Part shown: positions 20,043 through 28,299 of the stretch, in pieces
How positions within the stretch are numbered: the first letter of the stretch is position 1
Layout of the letters: every line of letters starts with the position of its first letter
DNA from: JAKALX01 sp964508715
GTDB taxonomy: Bacteria; Chloroflexota; Dehalococcoidia; Tepidiformales; Tepidiformaceae
NCBI GenBank assembly: GCA_964508715.1
Contig: CAZDUX010000007.1
Span: 104,043 to 168,042 of the forward strand
DNA length: 64,000 bases
Direction: 5' to 3'
Position numbers and translations under genes: made by a program
Notes under the pieces: generated by a model
Seen by the model: the letters and a program-made list of their open reading frames with translations, nothing else
Told to the model about the DNA's origin: nothing
The model's database searches: none

Positions 20043-21602
20043 CTACCGCACGGGCACCCAGGTCTTGCCCCCGTCGGTCGTGTGGAACAGGGCCGCCGTG
20101 GTGGAGCCGCCCTGGCCGGGTGCACGGGCCCACGCGAACCCTTCGGCCGGCGAGATGAACGTAAACAACGCATCCTGGAAGGGGAGGGGTCCGGGACTCG
20201 TCCATGACGACCCGCCGTCGGTGGAGGTGTACAGCGTGGAGGGATCGAACAGCCAGCCGTGCTGAGCATCGCTGAAGCTGAGGGCTACGACGCCGTTGGG
20301 CTGGCCGATGGGTGACGGCAGGGCGTTCCACGTCGCCCCGGCATCGTGGGTGACGTAGATCCCCCGGTGTTCGCCACTCATCAACACGAAGCCGTCGGTC
20401 CTGGTTGGGAAGACGGGTGTGCTCATGTTGCAGAGGCACGAGGTGAGGGGTGTCGAGCCATCTGCCGGGTCGGGGAGCGTGACGAGGATCCAGTCCGCAC
20501 CACCGTTGATGGTTCGATAGAGGAAGGGCGGGCCGCCGGCGCAGCTTGCGGTGGCGAAGCCCGTTGTGGCAGTCAGCTGGAGCGGCTGGCTCTTGATGCA
20601 GCTCAGTGGCAGGTTAGGGCCGGGGCTGCCGACGCCGCCCGATGTCTGGCCGACCCTGGCCCACGTGGCGCCACTATCGGTGGTTCGGTAGATGGCGATC
20701 CCCTGGCTGCCGGCACCCGCGCCGAGGTCCTGGAAATACCAGCCGTTTTTCGCATCGCTGAATGTGAGGGAACCCTCCGGGATGGTGCCGGCGAAGGGGT
20801 CGCTCGCCTGCCAGGTGGCGCCGCCATCGCTCGTCCTGAAGATGCGGGGTACAACCTCCTGCCCACCGTTCGAGCGGGTCGATACCAGTGCCCAGGCGTG
20901 GTCGCGGTCGAGGAAGAATGCCTGGTTGATGGTCTTGTCCTGGTCCGGGATCGGCGAGACGTTGTGCCAGCTATGGCCGCCATCTGCCGTCCGGAGAATG
21001 AAATGGCTACCGGCACTTCCTGCGTCAAAGGCCCATCCGTTGTTGCCATCGAGCATCTCGAACTTCGTTAGCGAAGCCGGGGGTACGAGGGGGCCGGGGA
21101 TCGTTACTGCTGGCGAAGGAACTGCGGCAGCAGTGTTCGAGGGCGAAGCAGCCGCCGTGGCGCTGGTGGCGGGCGTCGATGTCGTGCCGGAGGTGGGCGA
21201 TGTGACGGCAGCCGGGTTCGAGTCGTTGCCACCGTTGCTGGCTGCAACCATGACCACCACGGCAGCGATAACAACCGCTGCGACAGTCACTCCGGCAATG
21301 ATGCCGGCTGCCTGGTTGGTGAAGAGTGTCGCGCCGGCCCAACGGGCGGCTCGCGCGATGCGGGCGCGCGGGGCCCGTTCGGCCTGCCATGCGGCAACGG
21401 CTTCCTCGCGTGAGGAGGCGCCGAGCTTCGCCATGATCTCGGAGACGTGCCACTTTGCTCCATCGAGGGTGATGCCGAGGCGTTCAGCGATCTGCCCATT
21501 CGTGCAGCCGTGGGCAATGAGGGCGAGGATCTCGCGCTGGCGGTCGGTCAGCCGGTCCGCGGTCCGGCTTCCGTAGTGCATACCCATTCGCATGGATCGC
21601 AT
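20043..21602 (-). CDS. Membrane-spanning LuxR-type regulator fused to an extracytoplasmic Ycf48/BNR-like propeller
   Basis: The protein has about 519 residues. Residues 15-75 form a GerE/LuxR DNA-binding domain (LTDRQREILALIAHG ... ERLGITLDGAKWHVSEIMAKLGA). A basic stretch (RAPRARIARAARW) and one hydrophobic segment (about 107-130, AGIIAGVTVAAVVIAAVVVMVAA) follow. Then comes a Thr/Ser/Ala/Pro-rich linker, then about 340 residues with repeated W-x-x-D/T-DGG-x-TW motifs (TADGGHSWH, TSDGGATWQ, TDSGATWAR, TDGGSSWTS, TTDGGKTWV) typical of BNR/Ycf48-like beta-propellers. The HTH is at the cytoplasmic end and the propeller outside, as in ToxR/CadC-type one-component regulators. The start codon is uncertain: ATGs also occur 3, 5 and 7 codons later and no clear Shine-Dalgarno is visible. 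Confidence 0.85.
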   Translation of the reverse strand: MRSMRMGMHYGSRTADRLTDRQREILALIAHGCTNGQIAERLGITLDGAKWHVSEIMAKLGASSREEAVAAWQAERAPRARIARAARWAGATLFTNQAAGIIAGVTVAAVVIAAVVVMVAASNGGNDSNPAAVTSPTSGTTSTPATSATAAASPSNTAAAVPSPAVTIPGPLVPPASLTKFEMLDGNNGWAFDAGSAGSHFILRTADGGHSWHNVSPIPDQDKTINQAFFLDRDHAWALVSTRSNGGQEVVPRIFRTSDGGATWQASDPFAGTIPEGSLTFSDAKNGWYFQDLGAGAGSQGIAIYRTTDSGATWARVGQTSGGVGSPGPNLPLSCIKSQPLQLTATTGFATASCAGGPPFLYRTINGGADWILVTLPDPADGSTPLTSCLCNMSTPVFPTRTDGFVLMSGEHRGIYVTHDAGATWNALPSPIGQPNGVVALSFSDAQHGWLFDPSTLYTSTDGGSSWTSPGPLPFQDALFTFISPAEGFAWARAPGQGGSTTAALFHTTDGGKTWVPVR

Positions 21603-21958
21603 TGTCGGGCCGCGCCGCGGGGATTCACTACCCGATAACAGGAATTGTGAGAAAGAATGAATGGCCAGCGTGCGGAGTTCGCCATGTGCTTGCATGAGGG
21701 GCACGATGGCCGATGGAGAGCCGGCGCCACGCGCCGGTGGGATTAACGAAGACCGGGGAAAGTCATCGACTTCCCCCGGCATTCAACACCCAGCGCTTGA
21801 GGAGGGCTGTCGTGGTGGCGATGGTGCGAGCAACACCATGGATCGGGAGAGGACAGCGAGCGCAACGCGTCCCATCGCCACCGCGATGAGATCATTCTGG
21901 CTAGTGCTGGCTGTAGAACGAACGGCCGTTCAGTCCTAGTTCCCTGTGCCAACCGGCC
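21603..21958. other. Intergenic region with two adjacent hairpins
   Basis: No gene is supported. Two inverted repeats lie close together: a perfect CCGGCGC/GCGCCGG with a 3-base loop (21721-21737), and a 12-bp stem with one mismatch, CCGGGGAAAGTC/GACTTCCCCCGG with loop ATC (21752-21778). They lie downstream of clpS and upstream of the propeller regulator on the same strand. They could terminate clpS or regulate the regulator; neither has a clear U-tract. Confidence 0.5.
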
Positions 21959-22288
21959 TCAAGGAACCTGCTCGATGATCGCTGTCATGCTTCCGGCCGA
22001 CGTTTCCATCAGGGGGTCGGGGCCGAAGGCGTGGACGAGTTGCTGTTTGAGCTCCACCTCGTCGCGGCCGCCGGTCATGAGGATCGCCTGGCCCTGGCTG
22101 TCCACCATGCAGGCGATGGCGAAGCCCTTCTCCGGTCCATACCCGAAGACGGCGTTCACCATCGCGATGACGTACTGGTACGTGTGGTGGTCGTCATCGA
22201 GCAGCACGAGGTGCCAGGGTTTGTCGAGTTCCTGGTCGGTTCCTGTGTCCTCGAGGACGTGCGTGCCGGGGTTTGGGAGCGTCGCCAT
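21959..22288 (-). CDS. clpS: ATP-dependent Clp protease adaptor ClpS
   Basis: The 109-residue protein has the ClpS core: PWHLVLLDDDHHTYQYVIAM, then KGFAIACMVDSQGQAI and ELKQQLVHAFGPD. ClpS delivers N-degron proteins to ClpA/ClpC. The conserved DDDxxTYxYV and central acidic residues are intact. Its variable N-terminal tail (about 23 residues) is normal. A TAGACT hexamer lies 10 bases before the ATG, so any leader is very short. No clpA or clpC lies in this window; ClpB, which is present, is not known to use ClpS. Confidence 0.95.
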   Translation of the reverse strand: MATLPNPGTHVLEDTGTDQELDKPWHLVLLDDDHHTYQYVIAMVNAVFGYGPEKGFAIACMVDSQGQAILMTGGRDEVELKQQLVHAFGPDPLMETSAGSMTAIIEQVP

Positions 22289-22402
22289 TCAACCACCAAG
22301 TCTAGCAGATCGCCCTGCGGCGGAGGGCTTTTCGAGTGCGAATTTCCGCACTGTGAACGGATGTGCAGCAGGTCATTGTCGCCCGGCAGCGCGAGGTGGA
22401 CG

Positions 22403-23182
22403 ATGGTGCCGATGATGGATGTCGCTGCGTACCTCGACCGGATCGGCTATCACGGGCCTGTCGGTGTGAACCTCGAAACGCTCCTCGGCATGCACCAGTC
22501 TCATTTCTTCAATGTGCCCTTCGAGAACCTCGATATCGCCCGAGGCGTACCCATAGAAGTCGACGGAGACGTGAACTTCCGGAAGATCGTCGGCAACGGC
22601 CGTGGCGGGTTCTGCCTGGAGCTTACAGGCCTGTTCGCGAGGGCCCTCCGGCAGATCGGCTTCCAGGTTGATGTACTCGGTGCACGGGTCATCGATGACG
22701 GGCTGCTCGGGCACCCGCTGGAGCACATGGCACTCCTCGTCCATCTCGATGAGCCGTGGCTTGCCGATGTTGGATTTGGGGGAAGGATCCCGGTCCCGGT
22801 GCGGCTCCGCTCGCGCGAGCCGGTCGTAGCGGGCACGCGGCGGCTGCGCGTGGATCACGATGAAGACCACTGGCTGCTGACGGCGAGTGAGCCTGGCTCG
22901 GGAAGTTCGAGCTACCTCTTTACGCTCAGGCCTCGCGAATGGGAGGAGTTCGGCGAGGTCTGCCGCTGGCTGCAAACGTCGCCGGAATCGTCGTTTACGC
23001 AGGGCGATGTCGTGTCACTCGCGACGCCGGCGGGCCGCAAGACGTACTCACGCGGCCGTTTCATCGAAACCGAGGGTGAGGCGCGTTCGGAGCGGGGGGT
23101 GGCGGCCACCGAGTTCAACCGGCTGTTGCGGGACGAACTCGGACTTCGGCATGGCACGGAGCTACGTTTCGTAAGCTATTGA
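22403..23182 (+). CDS. nat: Arylamine N-acetyltransferase
   Basis: The protein of about 259 residues transfers acetyl from acetyl-CoA to arylamines, hydrazines or related substrates. The catalytic triad is visible: C71 in GRGGFCLE, H108 in PLEHMALLV and D122 in LADVGFGG. The N-terminal helical part (AYLDRIGYHGPVGVNLETL ... PFENLDI) matches the family. Three ATGs occur within five codons; the first has GAGG 6 bases upstream and is chosen, though the second and third (22412, 22415) cannot be excluded. It is divergent from clpS. The sequence gives no physiological substrate. Confidence 0.92.
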   Translation: MVPMMDVAAYLDRIGYHGPVGVNLETLLGMHQSHFFNVPFENLDIARGVPIEVDGDVNFRKIVGNGRGGFCLELTGLFARALRQIGFQVDVLGARVIDDGLLGHPLEHMALLVHLDEPWLADVGFGGRIPVPVRLRSREPVVAGTRRLRVDHDEDHWLLTASEPGSGSSSYLFTLRPREWEEFGEVCRWLQTSPESSFTQGDVVSLATPAGRKTYSRGRFIETEGEARSERGVAATEFNRLLRDELGLRHGTELRFVSY

Positions 23183-23254
23183 TATAGCGTAAGTTCGGTG
23201 CGAGAGTGGAATGGAGGCCCGGGGCCGTTTGCCCCTGCCGATGGAGGTCCACGC

Positions 23255-23725
23255 ATGGCGATTCCTGTCGCACGCCTGAATCACGCGGTGCTCTACGTTC
23301 GTGACGCTGACCGTGCATCCCGCTTCTACCAGGAGGCATTCGGGTTCGAGGAGATTGGCCGTGAAGGTGGCAGGATGGCGTTCCTGCGCGCGGCTGGTTC
23401 CGATAATCACCACGACCTGGGGTTGCTCGAAGTGGGTCCGGATGCTCCCAGGCCTCCCCGCGGCGCGACGGGCCTTTACCACCTTGCCTGGCAGGTTCCC
23501 GATATCACCGACCTCGAAGCCGCACGCACGCTTCTTGCCAGCATGGGCGCGCTCACCGGCCAGAGTGACCACGGCGCCACCAAGTCGCTCTATGGGGCCG
23601 ACCCCGATGGCAACGAGTTCGAAGTCATGTGGATGGTTCCTCGCGACCAGTGGGGTGAATTCGAGAGCCGGGGCGTTGTGATGCCCCTGGACCTGAAGCG
23701 CGACGTTGCCCGCTACGGTGCGTAA
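23255..23725 (+). CDS. Glyoxalase/bleomycin-resistance/dioxygenase (VOC) family protein
   Basis: The 156-residue vicinal-oxygen-chelate protein has two beta-alpha-beta-beta-beta modules. Likely metal ligands are H in LNHAVLYVRD, H in GLYHLAWQV and E in GNEFEVMWM, as in extradiol dioxygenases and glyoxalase-like enzymes (the catechol-2,3-dioxygenase-like group). The substrate is unknown. GGAGG precedes the chosen ATG. Its last 13 bases overlap the end of the convergent metallohydrolase gene. Confidence 0.85.
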   Translation: MAIPVARLNHAVLYVRDADRASRFYQEAFGFEEIGREGGRMAFLRAAGSDNHHDLGLLEVGPDAPRPPRGATGLYHLAWQVPDITDLEAARTLLASMGALTGQSDHGATKSLYGADPDGNEFEVMWMVPRDQWGEFESRGVVMPLDLKRDVARYGA

Positions 23726-25047
23726 ACGGGTGCGCTGAGTGCCCGCACGTCTTCGCGGCCGCGTTCGCCGGGGCTCCGAAGTTCGGCCCTCATGTACCGT
23801 TCGAACCGGAGACTGTCCGGCAGGTGGATAGAGCCGGCGGGCCGGGTCAGCTTCTCACGGTGGCGTGGTTCGCCATCCGCGACGACTACGAGTGTGCAGC
23901 CGGCGGCACGCCGTACGATTGCGCGAAGCTGCCCTTCGTCGTCGCGCTCGAGCGTCACGAACGGGCCGTTGGGGCTGTCGGAGATGGTGGTGCGCCCCAT
24001 TCGGATCGCATCGAGGATCGCCGCTTCTGAGCGGCTTTCGCAGCGAAGCCAGGTGGTTGGGGTGCCGATGGTATGGGGGTGCACCGGCTCGGCGGGCGGC
24101 ACCCAGTGGCTGTCGCTTCCCCCGACCGGCGTGATACGCCTCCCTTCGGCGAGGAGCCGCTCCCATTCGCCCACCGATTCCCAGTTGTACCAGCGCCAGG
24201 GCGCCTGCCAGACCTCGCGCACGCCGAAGCCGGGGTCGGTGAAGAGCCACGGCGGCCCAACCTTCTTGGGGTGGTTGATGGAGATGGCGCGGTCCCGTTC
24301 CTGGACCCAGCGGTGGAGGCGCTGGATCTCGGCGTCGGTGACGAAGCGGAAGTCCACCCACTCGCGCAGGCCCCAGACGTTGGCGTGGCCGGTGTAGGTG
24401 GTCACCTCCTCGCCCGGGACGAGGAGCACCGGCCAGCGCTTCGCGTCGATCTCGGCGTGGTGCGAAACCGTATTGTGATCGGTGATCGCCAGGTAATCGA
24501 GACCCAGCAGCCTCGCATGGCGAGCGACCTCGGCGATCGAGTTCACGCCATCGGAGTGTTCCGTGTGCGTGTGCAGGTCGCCGCGCAGCCAGCGGGGGTG
24601 GGCGAACGGGCGCACGGCGCGCGCCGGTTCCGGTTGGCCTGCCGCCAGCCGGGGCAGTTCACCGCTCGCGCTTGAATCGGCCTCGATTGAGACGGACCAG
24701 GCCACGCCAGAGCCGGGTATTTCGTAGAACCCGAGGATGATGCTCCATGTTCCCGACGGCAATGGGCCTGCGATGTAGCCGGGCGTTGCATGGTCACGCT
24801 CGATGACGAATGAACGGCGAGCCGACCCGGACCAGCCGCGGAAGCCGCCCGTGAGCGGCTCCGTGCCGCGGATGTCGAATATCCCGATATCGACCGTGCA
24901 GGGGGTTTCTCCATGCGGCGCACGCCACGCGTATGAGACGGTAATCCGCCCGCACCGGGCGGGAACCTCGAAAGGCAGGTAGTGGTAGATGAGCGCTCGT
25001 GCTTCCGCCTGCGTGAAGTAGCCCTCGAACGATTGCCTGTGCCGCAC
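23713..25047 (-). CDS. PHP-domain metallohydrolase, CehA/McbA family
   Basis: The protein has 444 residues. Residues 1 to about 150 are a beta-rich N-terminal domain (FEVPARCGRITVSYAWR). The rest is a PHP fold with metal motifs DLHTHTEHSDG, DYLAITDHNT, VPGEEVTT and, later, INHP and GGSDSHW. The named CehA and McbA enzymes hydrolyse carbamate or ester pesticides; most relatives, probably this one too, act on unknown phosphoesters or esters. The start is GTG with a -10 hexamer (TACAGT) 6 bases upstream and no Shine-Dalgarno, so a leaderless mRNA is likely. Convergent with the VOC gene. Confidence 0.85.
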   Translation of the reverse strand: MRHRQSFEGYFTQAEARALIYHYLPFEVPARCGRITVSYAWRAPHGETPCTVDIGIFDIRGTEPLTGGFRGWSGSARRSFVIERDHATPGYIAGPLPSGTWSIILGFYEIPGSGVAWSVSIEADSSASGELPRLAAGQPEPARAVRPFAHPRWLRGDLHTHTEHSDGVNSIAEVARHARLLGLDYLAITDHNTVSHHAEIDAKRWPVLLVPGEEVTTYTGHANVWGLREWVDFRFVTDAEIQRLHRWVQERDRAISINHPKKVGPPWLFTDPGFGVREVWQAPWRWYNWESVGEWERLLAEGRRITPVGGSDSHWVPPAEPVHPHTIGTPTTWLRCESRSEAAILDAIRMGRTTISDSPNGPFVTLERDDEGQLRAIVRRAAGCTLVVVADGEPRHREKLTRPAGSIHLPDSLRFERYMRAELRSPGERGREDVRALSAPVYAP

Positions 25048-25053
25048 ACCAAG

Positions 25054-25059
25054 ACTGTA
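25054..25059 (-). promoter_or_regulatory. Likely leaderless promoter of the CehA-like gene
   Basis: TACAGT on the minus strand lies exactly 6 bases before the GTG start of the metallohydrolase. It follows the TANNNT plus 6-base pattern that recurs in this window. Confidence 0.4.
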
Positions 25060-25106
25060 GCGCCATTGCCGCCCTGGTGGCTCACCTGCTCCTGGGGGCG
25101 AACCAG

Positions 25107-25135
25107 GAGACGCCCGGCTCTGAGCCGGGCGTCTC
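25107..25135 (-). terminator. Strong hairpin terminator after the superoxide dismutase gene
   Basis: A perfect 13-bp stem, GAGACGCCCGGCT with its complement, closes a 3-base CTG loop. It lies 30 bases beyond the superoxide dismutase stop and before the CehA-like gene on the same strand. No T-tract follows, so it may work as a stable stem alone. Confidence 0.65.
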
Positions 25136-25164
25136 TCGTGGTGTACGGGGTGAATTCGGTAGTG

Positions 25165-26148
25165 TTAGCGGATGCACCGCCCGATCGCGATGGTGCTCCC
25201 GCCGACCGCGATGAGGAGTACCGCGGCGCCAACGAGCGCCATCAACGGGAAGCTGGCGCCCGCGGAGAGGTCCCCGCTCCCCGTGTTGGGCGGGAACGGA
25301 GCAGCGGTGGCGAGCGCGGGGTTGGGAGCGGCGATGATGGCGCAGGCGATCCGGTCGCCCGAGTTCCCGGTCGGGTCGGTCTTCAGGTCGTCAGGATTGG
25401 CGTGTATGACGAGGGACGCGCCATCACCGTCGAAGATGCTGGAGCCGCCGGTACCCTGCAGGGTGATGTCCTTCGTGCTCGCGGTGTAGATGGCGGTGCC
25501 GTTGGCAGCTACCACCAGGTTCGGGAGGTCGCCGCTGTGATGGCCGGCCGGGTTCTCGAGCCCGTGCTGCTTCGCCGCAGGGTTGAAGTGGGCGCCTGCG
25601 CTCGTGAACGATGGGCCTTCGCACTTGCCGACGGAGTGAATGTGGATGCCGTGCGTTCCCGCTGGCAAGCCGCTCGCCTGGACGAGGATGTTGACGGTGC
25701 CGTTAGCGGTCTGAGTCAACTGGACGGGTCCGAGTGCCTTACCGGTCCCGTCGATAAGCGTGCCAGTGATGGTGACCACTCCGGCGCCGCCCGTGCCGGG
25801 CGGTGCGGTTGCGATGACACTTGGCGGTGCTGTCGTGGCGCTTGCCGTGGGCGTCGACGGAGAAGTTGGGCTTGCTGTCGCGCTGGAGGTAGCGGTTGCA
25901 GCCGGCGTGCTGGCTGCAGTTGTTGCTGTCGGACTGGCGGCTGTTGCAATGGTCGGATTCGTCACCGTTGGCGGTGTGTTGACGGTCGTCGGGTTGCTGG
26001 TGGTCGTGGGGTTACTGACGGTGGTTGGGCTGCTGGAGCTCCCACCCGGGCCCGAGGGAGTTGGGCCCTGCGCGGACGCTGAGGCCACAAGGCTCAACCC
26101 GGCAACAAGGGTTGGGGCGACGATGAGGATTGGTTTTCGCCAGTTCAT
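25165..26148 (-). CDS. sodC: Membrane-anchored Cu/Zn superoxide dismutase
   Basis: The 327-residue exported protein has a signal peptide (1-27, ending ASASAQ). A Thr/Ser/Pro/Ala-rich linker (about 28-120) leads to a SodC domain with metal motifs GTHGIHIHSVGKCE, GAHFNPAAKQHG, NPAGHHSGDLPN, LVIHANPDD and GNSGDRIACAII. This retains the copper histidines, zinc ligands and the disulfide cysteines. A C-terminal hydrophobic segment (LMALVGAAVLLIAVGGSTIAIG) and short basic end anchor it. It should remove superoxide outside the membrane. The long linker probably spans the cell wall. GAGG precedes the ATG. Confidence 0.9.
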   Translation of the reverse strand: MNWRKPILIVAPTLVAGLSLVASASAQGPTPSGPGGSSSSPTTVSNPTTTSNPTTVNTPPTVTNPTIATAASPTATTAASTPAATATSSATASPTSPSTPTASATTAPPSVIATAPPGTGGAGVVTITGTLIDGTGKALGPVQLTQTANGTVNILVQASGLPAGTHGIHIHSVGKCEGPSFTSAGAHFNPAAKQHGLENPAGHHSGDLPNLVVAANGTAIYTASTKDITLQGTGGSSIFDGDGASLVIHANPDDLKTDPTGNSGDRIACAIIAAPNPALATAAPFPPNTGSGDLSAGASFPLMALVGAAVLLIAVGGSTIAIGRCIR

Positions 26149-26467
26149 AGAGGCTCCTCTGTGTGATTGGGGAGGCTATCCCGCACGATTCGGCCCGGCT
26201 CTGCCGAACGGAGGGGAGTTTGTCGCATTCCTGCCGGTAAAGCGAGCGGACCGGCCTTTCGGAATGGGATGTGCCACGGCCTTCTCGCACGGGAACGGAT
26301 CTCCAGCACCCGGTCTGGGCCCCCCTTGCATGGCGCCGTACGGCACACCACGCCCGCCAGGAAACGGCTCGCATCGGTGTTTCTCGGGCGGCGGTGCCGT
26401 ATACTCAGGCTCTGCCCGGAGCGGGCCGGAATTCAAACGGCGTCACCGTGCAGTGGAGGATCCCGAG
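26149..26467. other. Divergent promoter region, sodC-like / small membrane protein
   Basis: No gene is supported. The region separates two divergent genes. It contains an inverted repeat TTCGGC/GCCGAA near the sodC side and a good -10 hexamer TATACT at 26400-26405 facing the small membrane protein, giving a leader of about 56 bases that ends in GGAGG. Confidence 0.4.
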
Positions 26468-26578
26468 ATGAAGAAGTGGCTCGGCCTGTTTGGCCTGCTC
26501 GGCGCTATCGGTGCGGCCGTGATGTTTTTCCGGCGCCAGCGCGATGACGACGAATTCCTGGACGAGGAACTCGAGTAG
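26468..26578 (+). CDS. Small single-pass membrane protein (36 residues)
   Basis: The short protein starts MKKWLGLFGLLGAIG, crosses the membrane once (about 4-21), then has a basic FFRRQR boundary and a very acidic tail (DDDEFLDEELE). GGAGG lies 8 bases upstream of the ATG, and a TATACT promoter precedes it, supporting a real gene. The shape resembles small membrane proteins often found in high-GC bacteria next to unrelated genes; no function is known to me. Its stop is 20 bases before the ketosynthase-like gene, possibly one transcript. Confidence 0.65.
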   Translation: MKKWLGLFGLLGAIGAAVMFFRRQRDDDEFLDEELE

Positions 26579-26598
26579 CCGCGCCGCCCGAATCACCA

Positions 26599-27756
26599 GT
26601 GAAACCGGCTGTTGTTTCCGGGATCGGCGTGGTCAGCCATCGAGGGGCTGGCCTCGATGCGGCATGGGCCTCGCTTGCCGCGGCTGAACCCGCGGGTAGG
26701 CAGTGGCACCCCGATGACGGCCCCGACCGGTTCCTCGCCGCACCTGTCCCCGAGGACTACCGGCCAAACCCGGGTATCCCGCGCAACCTCGTGCATTTTC
26801 TCGATCGGGGTGCGCTGATCGCCCTCGACGCTGCCCTCCAGGCGGTGGAGAGTGCCGGACTTGGCGCGGGAGCGGGTGATTCCCGGCGCTTTGCGGTGTG
26901 CGACGGGCTGCCCTACCGGGCGCCCGGGCAGCCTGCGCTGTTCGTTCCCTACGGCCATGCGATCGCGCGCGCACTTGGGACGCGCGGGCCGGTTGTCACC
27001 GTTGGTGGCCACGAAGCCTCGGGCATGGCGGCGATCGCCGAAGCCACCAGGCTTGTTGCCACGGGCGCCGCCGATGTCGTGGTTACAGGCGCGGGACAGG
27101 CGCTACAGCTCCCCCTCTGTGAGCACGTGCGCGGCCAGGCGTTTGCCACCAGGACCGCGGCAAGGCCGTTCGACGCCTCCGCCGACGGGTTCGTGCTGGC
27201 CGAAGGCGCCGCCTATCTCGTTATCGAATCCGAGGCGCACCTGGCCGAACGCGGCGGCACCCCCATCGCCTCCATCGCCGGGGTTGGCGAACTTTTCGAT
27301 TCGGCCACCGAGCCCCTCAACCTGAGCGATGCCACCGAGGCTGGCCGGGTGATGCAGGCCGCGCTGAGCGACGCCGGTTACTTGCAGAACCAGGTGGATC
27401 TCCTCATTTCCTGTGCTGATGGCCGCCCGGCTGTCGATTACGCGGACGGCCTTGGGGCGCTCCGCACTTTTGGGCGCCACGCTTACTATGCCGGTATCAC
27501 GACGATCGCCGGTTCGCTCGGGTTTGCGCTGGCGGCCAGCGGGCCACTCTCCGTCGCGATTGCGCTCGAAGCGATGCGGCGTGGAGAGGTATTCCCTGTC
27601 GCGGGCCTCGAGAGGCCTGCGCAGGGGCTGGAATCTCCCGAGCAGGGACTGGCGCTCAATTTCATCCGCGAATCGAAAGCAGAAAAGCTCGACTGCATCC
27701 TCGTAACGAGCATGGGAATCGGTGGCACGAACCTGTCGCTCGTGCTTTCCCGCTAA
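26599..27756 (+). CDS. Catalytically dead beta-ketoacyl-synthase-fold protein
   Basis: The 385-residue thiolase-fold protein is recognisable as a KAS-type ketosynthase by RPFDASADGFVLAEGA (179-194 region), the N-terminal VVSGIGVVSHRGAG and the C-terminal SMGIGGTNLSLVLSR. All three catalytic positions are changed. The nucleophile context VSTACASG is VGGHEASG here (Cys to Glu). The first His motif HGTST is replaced by ADGRPAVD, and the second, K-x-x-x-GH-x-x-GAAG, reads TTIAGSLGFALAASG. It cannot condense acyl chains by the known mechanism. Chain-length-factor subunits of type II polyketide synthases also lack the Cys, but no active partner KS or ACP is nearby. GTG start without a clear Shine-Dalgarno, 20 bases after the small gene. 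Confidence 0.8.
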   Translation: MKPAVVSGIGVVSHRGAGLDAAWASLAAAEPAGRQWHPDDGPDRFLAAPVPEDYRPNPGIPRNLVHFLDRGALIALDAALQAVESAGLGAGAGDSRRFAVCDGLPYRAPGQPALFVPYGHAIARALGTRGPVVTVGGHEASGMAAIAEATRLVATGAADVVVTGAGQALQLPLCEHVRGQAFATRTAARPFDASADGFVLAEGAAYLVIESEAHLAERGGTPIASIAGVGELFDSATEPLNLSDATEAGRVMQAALSDAGYLQNQVDLLISCADGRPAVDYADGLGALRTFGRHAYYAGITTIAGSLGFALAASGPLSVAIALEAMRRGEVFPVAGLERPAQGLESPEQGLALNFIRESKAEKLDCILVTSMGIGGTNLSLVLSR

Positions 27757-27792
27757 GACTGAGAGGGTTGGCGGCCGCACCCGGGTACGGCT

Positions 27793-28299
27793 TCATTGCC
27801 CGCCATCTGGCCATCGATCCCAGTGGACATAGTCGTCGAGGGGCAGGCGGGCACGCCCGGCGTGGAGTGATGTTCCCTCGGCCGGATAGCCCATGGCCAG
27901 AAGGATAGCGACGGTGTGCCCGTCCGGTGCACCGATGGTCGTTCGCGCGCACTCAGCGTCGTGCATGGAAGTGGGGCAACTCGTGATCCCCTCTGCCCAG
28001 GCGGCGACCATCATGTTCTGGGCTGCGCGACCGGCATCGAATGCACCCCCTCCAGGTGCAAGGACAACCGCGATTGCCACCGCCGCCGAGGGGACGTGGC
28101 TGGCGAACTGGCCACAGGCGGCGATCGCTGCGAGCCGTTCCTCACCGCGGATGACGACCAGGCGGACTGGCTGGGTATTCTTCGAACTCCCGGCCATGCG
28201 GCCTGCCTGGAGGATGCGTCGAAGAACGTCGCCGGGGATCGGCGTGGGGCTGAAGTTCCGGGTATCCCGTTTGGTAACGATAGCGCGGTAGGCATCCAT
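27793..28299 (-). CDS. Nitroreductase-family flavoprotein
   Basis: The 168-residue protein starts AYRAIVTKRDTRNF, with the FMN phosphate-binding R-x-x-x-x-R/D-x-R pattern, and contains GRMAGSSKNTQPVRLVVI and AAWAEGITSCP, typical of the compact nitroreductase group. It is expected to be an FMN-dependent homodimer that reduces nitro compounds, quinones or related substrates with NAD(P)H. AGGAGGG precedes the ATG. It is convergent with the ketosynthase-like gene. Confidence 0.85.
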   Translation of the reverse strand: MDAYRAIVTKRDTRNFSPTPIPGDVLRRILQAGRMAGSSKNTQPVRLVVIRGEERLAAIAACGQFASHVPSAAVAIAVVLAPGGGAFDAGRAAQNMMVAAWAEGITSCPTSMHDAECARTTIGAPDGHTVAILLAMGYPAEGTSLHAGRARLPLDDYVHWDRWPDGGQ

